DNA from: Alphaproteobacteria bacterium
GTDB taxonomy: Bacteria; Pseudomonadota; Alphaproteobacteria; Sphingomonadales; Sphingomonadaceae
Reading direction: 5' to 3'
Assembly (NCBI GenBank): GCA_028293055.1
Contig: JAQGLD010000225.1
Span: 1-6,794, forward strand
Length of the DNA: 6,794 nt
Shown here: positions 1-5,797 of the stretch, in pieces
Position numbering within the stretch: the first letter of the stretch is position 1
Layout of the letters: every line of letters begins with the position of its first letter
Program-made: the position numbers and the translations under genes
Notes under the pieces: generated by a model
Seen by the model: the letters and a program-made list of their open reading frames with translations, nothing else
What the model was told of the DNA's origin: nothing
The model's database searches: none

Positions 1-1100
1 GCGCCTTCGCGCCTCCCCCGCCGCTCGAAGCTCTCATCGCCGAATTCGCTCGTCCCGAGCGCGACGGCGAGGATTATCAGATGCTGCTCGATCGCGTTCG
101 GCGTCGGGTCAACGAACGCCGCTTCGCGCTCGGCGCGCAGCTAATCGTCGCTCGCACCGATCCGCTCGAGGTCGCGGCTGGCTATGCGCGGATCGCCGAA
201 GCGGCGCTGCAGGTGCTCGGCCAGGCCGCGACCGCGGAGTTCGAGGTCCGCCACGGCCGTCTCCCGGGTTCGGAGCTGCTGATCCTGGGCCTCGGCCGGA
301 TCGGCGGCGAGGCGCTCACCCACGCCTCGGATCTCGACCTTGTCTACCTTTTCACCGGAACCCACGAATCCGAATCCGATGGCGCCCGGCCGCTCAGGGC
401 CAACGATTATTTCAACCGGCTCGCACCGCGGGTGACCGCGGCGCTCAGCGTTTCCACCGCCGCCGGCCCGCTCTACGACGTCGACACGCGACTGCGTCCG
501 TCGGGAAAGGACGGAATGCTCGCGGTCTCGCTCGAAGCCTTCGCGAAATATCAGGCGGAACATGCCTGGACGTGGGAGCATATGGCGCTGCTCCGCGCGC
601 GCCCCTTGTTCGGCTCCGCCGAAGGCCGCGCTGCGCTCGCTTCGGTCCTCGAGGAGACTTTGCGGCGCCCTCGCGACGCAGGAAAGCTGGTCGCCGACGC
701 GGTCCGCATGCGGGCCGACATCGCGGCGCACAAGGCGCCGGCCGGCCCGCTCGACATCAAGCTGGGTCCGGGCGGGCTGGTCGATCTCGAATTCGCGGTC
801 CATGTGCTGCAGCTGCGCCACGGGATCGGCCTCGATCCGCATCTCGAACGCGCCGTCGCCGCACTTGCCGACGCCGGGCTGGTCGGGGCCGATATCGAGC
901 CGGCCTTGTGCCTGCTCACCCGAATGCTGGTCATGTTCCGTCTGGTCGCCCCGGGTTCGGAGACTCCGGCAGAGGCCACTCGTCCACTTGTTGCCACCGC
1001 CTGCGGCTTGCCCGACTGGCCGGCGTTGCTTGCGGCGCATGATGATGCGCGGCACAGGATCGGTGCGCTCTGGCGCAGGGTCTCTGCCGACTCGGCGTGA
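1..1100 (+). CDS. glnE: Glutamine synthetase adenylyltransferase/adenylyl-removing enzyme, C-terminal part (5' end outside window)
   Basis: GlnE attaches AMP to, and removes it from, a tyrosine of glutamine synthetase, tuning ammonia assimilation to nitrogen status under PII control. The frame is open from base 3, upstream of the first ATG at 81, so the gene enters from the left; about 365 codons are visible. In E. coli the enzyme has about 946 residues, and this is the C-terminal adenylylating half. Visible hallmarks are the nucleotidyltransferase core LGLGRIGGEALTHASDLDL with its DxD aspartates (codons at 330 and 336), then YDVDTRLRPSGKDG (about 471-512), the stretch AWTWEHMALLRARPL (about 564-608), and DIKLGPGGLVDLEF (about 753-794), all typical of the family. 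The fragment ends with a helical domain and TGA at 1098-1100. The N-terminal deadenylylating domain cannot be checked. Nothing looks broken. Family assignment is very secure. Confidence 0.97.
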   Translation, partial: AFAPPPPLEALIAEFARPERDGEDYQMLLDRVRRRVNERRFALGAQLIVARTDPLEVAAGYARIAEAALQVLGQAATAEFEVRHGRLPGSELLILGLGRIGGEALTHASDLDLVYLFTGTHESESDGARPLRANDYFNRLAPRVTAALSVSTAAGPLYDVDTRLRPSGKDGMLAVSLEAFAKYQAEHAWTWEHMALLRARPLFGSAEGRAALASVLEETLRRPRDAGKLVADAVRMRADIAAHKAPAGPLDIKLGPGGLVDLEFAVHVLQLRHGIGLDPHLERAVAALADAGLVGADIEPALCLLTRMLVMFRLVAPGSETPAEATRPLVATACGLPDWPALLAAHDDARHRIGALWRRVSADSA

Positions 1101-1121
1101 GGCAAGGTGCATCGCGTCGGA

Positions 1122-1139
1122 TTGCGCTTGCGCTTGCGA
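1122..1139 (+). repeat. Three tandem hexamers TTGCGC/TTGCGC/TTGCGA
   Basis: Three adjacent six-base units, the last differing in its final base, lie in the 96-base gap between glnE and bcp. They fall in the arginine-rich, non-conserved upstream extension of the bcp frame. The array is short and could be chance in GC-rich DNA. No function can be assigned. A TTGCGA unit resembles the first half of a -35 element, but I see no matching -10 hexamer at normal spacing. Confidence 0.4.
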
Positions 1140-1186
1140 CGGACCGAGACGCGCGGCAGAGGATCAAGCGGGCGGCGTTCGCCCAT

Positions 1187-1190
1187 GGAG
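1187..1190 (+). promoter_or_regulatory. Ribosome binding site that sets the bcp start
   Basis: GGAG (within GGAGAG) lies six bases before the ATG at 1197. This favours 1197 over the in-frame ATG at 1185, which overlaps the Shine-Dalgarno sequence itself, and over the GTG at 1107, which would add an arginine-rich tail with no family similarity. Confidence 0.65.
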
Positions 1191-1196
1191 AGTGAG

Positions 1197-1661
1197 ATGG
1201 TGAGCGAAGACGATCCCGTACCCGATGTGGCGCTCGTCAACCTGGACGGGAAGGCGGTTCGCACCACAGATTTCCGGGGCCAGAAGATCGTCTTCTATTT
1301 CTATCCCAAGGACGACACTTCGGGCTGCACCGCGGAGGCGCAGGCGTTCACCGCCTTGGCCGACGAGTTCGAGAATGCCGGGACCTGGATTCTCGGAATC
1401 TCGAAGGACGATCCGGCCAAACATGCCAAGTTCATCGGCAAGTACGATCTGAAGGTCACGCTCGCCACCGATCCCGACGGCTCGGTCTGCGAGGCGTTCG
1501 ACGTCTGGGTCGAGAAATCCATGTATGGCCGCAAATATATGGGGATCGAGCGCGCCACCTTCCTGGTCGACCGAGACGGCCGCATCCACCGGATCTGGCG
1601 CAAGGTGAAGGTGCCGGGGCATGCCGAGGAAGTCCTCGCCGCCGCGCGCGAGCTGGCTTGA
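1197..1661 (+). CDS. bcp: Peroxiredoxin of the Bcp/PrxQ family (thiol peroxidase)
   Basis: A 154-residue cytoplasmic thioredoxin-fold peroxidase that reduces hydrogen peroxide and organic hydroperoxides; about 155 residues is the usual Bcp length. The strand before the active site reads IVFYFYPKDDTSGCTAEA, giving the conserved P37/T41/C44 catalytic set with peroxidatic Cys44. The family arginine is Arg119 in MGIERATFLVDRDG. The resolving cysteine that E. coli Bcp has five residues after the peroxidatic one is glutamine here (Q49). The only other cysteine is Cys98, in DPDGSVCEAFDVW, so the enzyme is either 1-Cys or uses Cys98 as an atypical partner. The start at 1197 is chosen from the Shine-Dalgarno sequence and from family length. 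It lies 96 bases after glnE on the same strand, so it may have its own promoter or be read through from glnE. Family is secure; the catalytic cycle is inferred. Confidence 0.95.
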   Translation: MVSEDDPVPDVALVNLDGKAVRTTDFRGQKIVFYFYPKDDTSGCTAEAQAFTALADEFENAGTWILGISKDDPAKHAKFIGKYDLKVTLATDPDGSVCEAFDVWVEKSMYGRKYMGIERATFLVDRDGRIHRIWRKVKVPGHAEEVLAAARELA

Positions 1662-1665
1662 GATT

Positions 1666-1690
1666 TCCCCTCCCCGGATAAAGGAGAGGA
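1666..1690. terminator. Candidate bidirectional terminator hairpin between convergent genes
   Basis: The arms TCCCCTCC (1666-1673) and GGAGAGGA (1683-1690) form an eight-pair stem around a nine-base loop. There is one C/A mismatch in the + transcript, which becomes a G-U pair in the - transcript. The hairpin sits just after the bcp stop and just after the stop of the - strand GGDEF/EAL gene, where a shared terminator is expected. Neither side has a real U tract; only three T's flank the left arm, which read as A's in the - transcript. It may therefore be a weak terminator or an RNA 3'-end stabiliser. Confidence 0.45.
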
Positions 1691-1699
1691 CGTCTCGCC

Positions 1700-4396
1700 T
1701 CAATAACGCGGATTAGCGCCGGCGCGCTGGGGGCGGCGGTCCTCGATCGCAGGGTGGCGATAATCGGACGGGCCTTCGCGCTGCCTGGCGTTCAGCTTCC
1801 TGAGGTCGAACGCTTCGTCGAACTGCAGGCCCATGCGCCGCGCTTCGCACCATTTCACCTCGGCGCCCAGGCTGCCGCCTTCGGGCAGGTCCAGCTGGAT
1901 GTTCGATCCGGGCGGCAGGGTGCGGTCGCCCTCGACCATCGCTCCGCCCGAGGAGATGTTCCGCACCCGGACCTGGAACTGCATTCCGTTCCACTGAATA
2001 TTGGCCAGCTTGAGCAGGCCCTGGCGGGGCGGCCGGTTGAACTGGAACCCGTCGGCCGAGACCTTCTTGTGCGCGGCCGCGAGGGTACGGGCATCCTCGC
2101 TCTCCATCGGCCGGCCGAAAATATAGCCCTGGATGTGCGAGCAGCCGAGCTCGCGGATCATGGTGAGCTCGTCATGGGTTTCGGCGCCCTCGGCGGTCGT
2201 GTCCATGCCGAGGCTTTCGGCGAGCGAAACGATGGCGCGGATGATCGCCGAATTGCGGCTTCCCTGAGTTGCGGCGCCGCGGACGAAGCTCTGGTCGATC
2301 TTGATCTTGTCGAACGGCGCCTTCTTGAGATAGCCGAGCGACGAATAGCCGGTGCCGAAATCGTCGAGCGCGAGGCGGACTCCGATCTGCTTGAGCTGGG
2401 CGAAGCGATCGTCGGTCGACTCGCTTTCGACCAGGAACACCCCTTCGGTGATCTCGAGCTCGAGCCGGCGTGGCGGCAGCTGAGCGGCGGCGAGGGCGCT
2501 GATCACGATCTGCGGCAGGTTGGGCTCGGTGAACTGGATCGGCGAGAGGTTGACCGCGACGCGGATATTCTCGGGCCAGGCCGCAGCCTCGTGACAGGCG
2601 GTTCGCAGCACCCATTCGCCGAGCTGGAGGATCAGGCCGCTTTCCTCGGCGAGCGGCACGAAAACGGTCGGCGAGATCACTCCGCGAGTCGGGTGATGCC
2701 AGCGGACCAGAGCTTCGAAACCGGCAAGTTCTTCGGTCTTGGCATTGACCACCGGCTGGTAGAGCAGGCGAAGCTCGCCATTGGAGACCGCCTTCCTGAG
2801 GTCGTTCTCGAGAGTCTGCCGGTCCTGCGCCTCTTCGTGCATCTCGGGCGCGAAGAAGCAGAACGTGCCGCGGCCGGCGGCCTTGGACGAATAGAGAGCG
2901 AGATCGGCATTACGGACCAGCGCGTCGACTCCCGAGCCTTCCGCTGGGACGATAGCGATCCCTACCGAGGCGCCGATCGCGACGGTGTGGCCGTCGATCG
3001 TATACGGCATGGAAACCTGCTGGATCAGCCGGCTGGCGAGCTGGGCGAGGACGCCCTGATCGTCGACTCCGGGCAGCACTGCCTCGAATTCGTCGCCGCC
3101 GAGGCGCCCGATCTGGCCGCGCTCGCCGATCACCGTGGTGAGGCGCTGGGCGACCTGCTTGAGCAAGGCGTCCCCGACCGGGTGGCCGAGCGTATCGTTG
3201 ACGTTCTTGAAGCGGTCGAGGTCGATCAGGAACAATGCGCAGCCGGTAGACCCGTTGCGAATGGTCTGCAGCGTTTCCTCGAGGGTGCGCCGCATCATCA
3301 TGCGGTTGGGCAGGCCGGTAAGCGAATCGTAGCGCGCGAGGCGGTTTATCTCGTCTTCGGAGCGGCGCTGCTGGGTAAGATCGGCGCCGATGCCGCGAAA
3401 GCCGAGGAAGCGGCCATGATCGTCGAAGCTGGGGGAGCCGGACAGCGACCACCACACTTCGCTGGCGGAGCTGGCGCGCACGCTGATGTCGGTGAAAGGC
3501 AGGCGGGCGGAGAGATGGAAGCCGAGGGTCCGCTCGGTCTCGCCGGTGCGCCGGTCGTCGGAGCCGATCAGGTCGGTGAACTGCCTCCCGATTAGGGCCT
3601 GGGCCGGGGTCTTGAGATCCGCGGCGAGCTGATCCGAGACATAGGAAAGAGCGCCGCGCGTATTGGTCTCCCAGAACCAGCCGCGGCCGCCCTGCTCGAA
3701 CTCCTGGACGAAACGGCTGGCGCGCTGGGCCGCCCAGTCGAGCTGGAGACGGCGCTTGACGAAAGCAAGCCTGTCCTTGAACCGGACCAGGCTGAGCCGA
3801 AGCAGGCACAGGGCCAGGGCGCTGCCAAGGATCGTGGTACGGGTATCGTTCGAGAGGAAGGCGAGAACGAACAGGCCGGTGAAGCTGCCGATCGCGACCA
3901 GTCCCGGGAAGGACAGCAGGGCGACCGGGACCGCGAGGAAGCCGCTGATCAAGGCGAGCGAGAGGATCGAGCTCAAGCCCTCGCTGCGCGCCAACGCTGC
4001 CGAGGAAATCCACGCCCACAGCAGGCCCGATGCGATCACATAGAGCGCCGCGCCGCGCACCGCGAGGTGTGGTCGGAGCCGCGCGAGCGGCTGCAACCGG
4101 AAGACGAGCCAAAGGCTGAAATCGATCGCCAGCGTGGCGAATAGCGGGACGAACAGGGGCAAGGCGTTGCCGCGGATCGGGAACAGCGCCGAGAGCAATG
4201 CAGCGACGCAGACGATATGCACCGCAAGCAGGAATCCGGGCATCGGCAGCAGCGAGCGGAGCCTTTCGCTCACCGCCCCGGCCTCGCGCGCATCGTCGGC
4301 CGGCCGGAAGTCCTGGAGCAGCAAATAGCTCAGGGAAAAGCGGTTATCCGCTTCCTTCTTGTCACGGTCTGCAAACCTGGTCCGTCCCGCCACCAT
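1700..4396 (-). CDS. Membrane-anchored cyclic-di-GMP enzyme: 6 TM - PAS - GGDEF - EAL - PilZ
   Basis: An 898-residue inner-membrane signalling protein expected to make and/or hydrolyse cyclic di-GMP. After about 50 polar residues there are about six hydrophobic spans (roughly 53-72, 78-99, 112-133, 142-162, 164-182, 186-205). A basic stretch and a PAS-like domain (about 238-345) follow. The GGDEF domain (about 351-512) has D392, N400, D409 and an exact GGDEF at 433-437, so cyclase activity is plausible. The inhibitory RxxD site is absent: Gly424 and Gly427 occupy its places. The EAL domain (about 525-768) keeps E561, N616, E648, D678/D679, K699, E736 and Q756 plus the DDFGTGYSSL loop, so phosphodiesterase activity is likely. 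A C-terminal PilZ domain (about 786-870) has NISSGG at 813-818 but only RPPR (788-791) where RxxxR is usual. The ATG at 4396 gives the longest frame, with an in-frame TAA ten codons upstream and no clear Shine-Dalgarno; a slightly later start cannot be excluded. The net direction of activity is unknown. Confidence 0.95.
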   Translation of the reverse strand: MVAGRTRFADRDKKEADNRFSLSYLLLQDFRPADDAREAGAVSERLRSLLPMPGFLLAVHIVCVAALLSALFPIRGNALPLFVPLFATLAIDFSLWLVFRLQPLARLRPHLAVRGAALYVIASGLLWAWISSAALARSEGLSSILSLALISGFLAVPVALLSFPGLVAIGSFTGLFVLAFLSNDTRTTILGSALALCLLRLSLVRFKDRLAFVKRRLQLDWAAQRASRFVQEFEQGGRGWFWETNTRGALSYVSDQLAADLKTPAQALIGRQFTDLIGSDDRRTGETERTLGFHLSARLPFTDISVRASSASEVWWSLSGSPSFDDHGRFLGFRGIGADLTQQRRSEDEINRLARYDSLTGLPNRMMMRRTLEETLQTIRNGSTGCALFLIDLDRFKNVNDTLGHPVGDALLKQVAQRLTTVIGERGQIGRLGGDEFEAVLPGVDDQGVLAQLASRLIQQVSMPYTIDGHTVAIGASVGIAIVPAEGSGVDALVRNADLALYSSKAAGRGTFCFFAPEMHEEAQDRQTLENDLRKAVSNGELRLLYQPVVNAKTEELAGFEALVRWHHPTRGVISPTVFVPLAEESGLILQLGEWVLRTACHEAAAWPENIRVAVNLSPIQFTEPNLPQIVISALAAAQLPPRRLELEITEGVFLVESESTDDRFAQLKQIGVRLALDDFGTGYSSLGYLKKAPFDKIKIDQSFVRGAATQGSRNSAIIRAIVSLAESLGMDTTAEGAETHDELTMIRELGCSHIQGYIFGRPMESEDARTLAAAHKKVSADGFQFNRPPRQGLLKLANIQWNGMQFQVRVRNISSGGAMVEGDRTLPPGSNIQLDLPEGGSLGAEVKWCEARRMGLQFDEAFDLRKLNARQREGPSDYRHPAIEDRRPQRAGANPRY

Positions 4397-4532
4397 AAGG
4401 ACGCCATTATCGCCGATCAGCGCTTAAGAAATCGTTCGGCAGCCGATACGGTCCGGCGCGGTTGCCGCAAGCCGAATGGCAGCGCCGAGTCCTGGGCCAT
4501 GGCGCTCGGAGTCGCGGTTCGAGGGTCGATGG
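4397..4532. other. Gap between the two - strand genes
   Basis: These 136 bases separate the stop of the oxygenase fusion gene from the start of the c-di-GMP gene. I see no credible small gene and no hairpin followed by a T run. On the - strand, TTGCGG (4465-4470) and TATCGG (4443-4448) are 16 bases apart and could be a weak promoter for the c-di-GMP gene, but the match to consensus is poor. The arms AGCGCC and GGCGCT near 4481-4506 can pair, without terminator features. Co-transcription and a separate promoter both remain possible. Confidence 0.3.
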
Positions 4533-5648
4533 TCAGCCGCCGGCAGCACCGACGCTCTTCGCTTCCACGGACGGCTCGGACTTGCCGCTTCCGCCGTCCA
4601 GGAATTGGCGATTCTCCTTGCGGATCTTCGCCGCATTCTCGTCGTAGAGGAAGGGGAGGAAGGCATAGCGCGCGCCGCTCGTGACCGGGGTCGCCTCGTG
4701 GAGCATCGAGCATGAGAAGACGATCGCGCCGCCAGTCGGGGCGCGATAGGTGCGCGCGCCATATTCGGGGAAGCGAAGGTCGCCCCCGTCATATTCGTCC
4801 GCGTTGAGATTGATCGTGACCGCGAACCGGCGGTGGGCGGTGCCCTTGGTCGTATTGTCGCGATGCGCCCGGAAATGGCCGGCGCCGGCCTCGTAGCAGG
4901 CGACCAGATAGCGCTCGACCCGCGTGACGTCGAACGCATAGGCGCGCTTGAGCGCGGGAACCAGGCGGCGCCGAAGCCGCGCCGCAAGGCCTTTCTGAAG
5001 CTCGGCATCGTCGATCATGAAGTCGCGGCGCTGCTTGAACGCAGGGTCGTGGATCTCGGTGGTCTTGCCGTCGACATCGCGCATGAATCCGGACTGGCGG
5101 CCGCCATTCTTCTCGTACAGGCCGATCAGGGTCCGGCAGAGCTCGGGTTCGAAGACCTGGGGAACGAGCAAGGCGGGCGCCCAGAGCTGGGATTCCTCGA
5201 AACCCGCGATGCCCGCCTTCAGGCAGGCAATGGCAGCATCGCCGCGATCGATCGGGAAGCGGCCGATGACCCTGAGCTGCTGGTCGAGGACCAGCCAGCA
5301 CGGCTCGTAGCTGCCCTCCGAATCGGCGCCGTAGAGGGCGCTCACCTTGTGATCGAAATCGAGGAAGAAGCGGACCCCGGGCAGCTGCTGGCGAACGCGC
5401 TGCTCGGATTCGTCCGAGGGATCTATCGTGATTCCGAAGAAACAGGCGCGGATGTCGTCGAACAGCGGCCGGTTCGCCCCGGCGAGCTGAAGTGCTGCTG
5501 CGGACGGGATGTGCTGCGACGAGCCGAAGAACAGCATCAGGACATGGCGGCCTCCGACGGTGTCGAACGCATAATTGGGTTGGCCATCGAGCGCGCGGGC
5601 CTTGAACCAGGGCGCCAGGTCACCGGGAAGCGGTTTTGAGATGCTCAC
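4533..5648 (-). CDS. Fusion of a cysteine-less redoxin domain and a 2-oxoglutarate/Fe(II) oxygenase domain
   Basis: A 371-residue soluble protein with no signal peptide. Residues about 5-150 look like an AhpC/TSA-type peroxiredoxin fold: LPGDLAPWF start, strand VLMLFFG, then FFGITIDPSD, FFLDFDHKVSALYG and WLVLDQQLRVIGRFP. Aligned with the neighbouring Bcp, the peroxidatic cysteine position is serine (about Ser49), so peroxidase activity is unlikely. Residues about 160-340 match the prolyl-4-hydroxylase-like 2OG-Fe(II) dioxygenase family. The iron ligands are HRD at 262-264 and His317 in MLHEATPV, and Arg327 in SGARYAF should bind 2-oxoglutarate, so the oxygenase looks active. It would hydroxylate an unknown substrate using O2 and 2-oxoglutarate. 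The frame opens at an ATG at 5777, but its first 43 residues show no family similarity. I choose the GTG at 5646-5648, just before the conserved start, although no Shine-Dalgarno sequence is visible. Domain calls are strong; the start and substrate are uncertain. Confidence 0.88.
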   Translation of the reverse strand: MSISKPLPGDLAPWFKARALDGQPNYAFDTVGGRHVLMLFFGSSQHIPSAAALQLAGANRPLFDDIRACFFGITIDPSDESEQRVRQQLPGVRFFLDFDHKVSALYGADSEGSYEPCWLVLDQQLRVIGRFPIDRGDAAIACLKAGIAGFEESQLWAPALLVPQVFEPELCRTLIGLYEKNGGRQSGFMRDVDGKTTEIHDPAFKQRRDFMIDDAELQKGLAARLRRRLVPALKRAYAFDVTRVERYLVACYEAGAGHFRAHRDNTTKGTAHRRFAVTINLNADEYDGGDLRFPEYGARTYRAPTGGAIVFSCSMLHEATPVTSGARYAFLPFLYDENAAKIRKENRQFLDGGSGKSEPSVEAKSVGAAGG

Positions 5649-5797
5649 GCAGCGACGATAATCGCACCGGCTCGGGGAGGAAAGGGCGCGCCGGATGTCG
5701 GATACTCCCCGCTCGAAGCAGCAAGTTGTGGAAAAGCCATTCGATTCGGCTTTTGCGCGGTTGCCGGGCGGCGGCAAGATCGGCCACAGACTATGGC
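5649..5797. promoter_or_regulatory. Divergent intergenic region
   Basis: These 149 bases lie between the start of the - strand oxygenase fusion and the + strand ATPase, so promoters for both should be here. I cannot pick convincing -35/-10 pairs in this GC-rich stretch. The only clear structure is the hairpin at 5732-5754. If the fusion protein actually began at the ATG at 5777, most of this region would be coding. Confidence 0.45.
5732..5754. promoter_or_regulatory. Perfect 7-bp inverted repeat with T tracts on both strands
   Basis: AAAAGCC (5732-5738) and GGCTTTT (5748-5754) are exact reverse complements around a nine-base loop. Because the arms end in A4 and T4, transcripts of either strand would fold into a hairpin ending in U's. 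It lies between divergent gene starts, not after a gene, so an operator, a leader attenuator or a barrier to stray transcription is more likely than an ordinary gene-end terminator. Three G-C pairs make it a weak terminator. Function is inferred from position only. Confidence 0.45.

Noticed and set aside
141..1112. A 323-codon - strand frame opposite glnE
   Set aside because: glnE motifs on the + strand are unambiguous; the antisense translation resembles nothing.
1107..1196. N-terminal extension of the peroxiredoxin from a GTG at 1107
   Set aside because: The added 30 residues are arginine-rich and non-conserved. The ATG at 1197 has a GGAG six bases upstream and gives the normal family length.
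1754..3595. A 613-codon open frame on the + strand, antisense to the GGDEF/EAL gene
   Set aside because: Its translation is rich in E, G, A, R and D with no recognisable domain, and it lies opposite a gene with exact GGDEF, EAL and PilZ motifs. Long antisense frames are common in GC-rich genes with biased third positions.
4833..5639. A 268-codon + strand frame opposite the oxygenase fusion
   Set aside because: No domain signal, and it lies antisense to the HxD...H...R oxygenase motifs.
5649..5777. N-terminal extension of the redoxin-oxygenase protein from the ATG at 5777
   Set aside because: The 43 extra residues (serine/arginine/cysteine-rich) show no fold or family similarity and would use up most of the divergent promoter region. 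The GTG at 5648 precedes the conserved start, though this is not certain.
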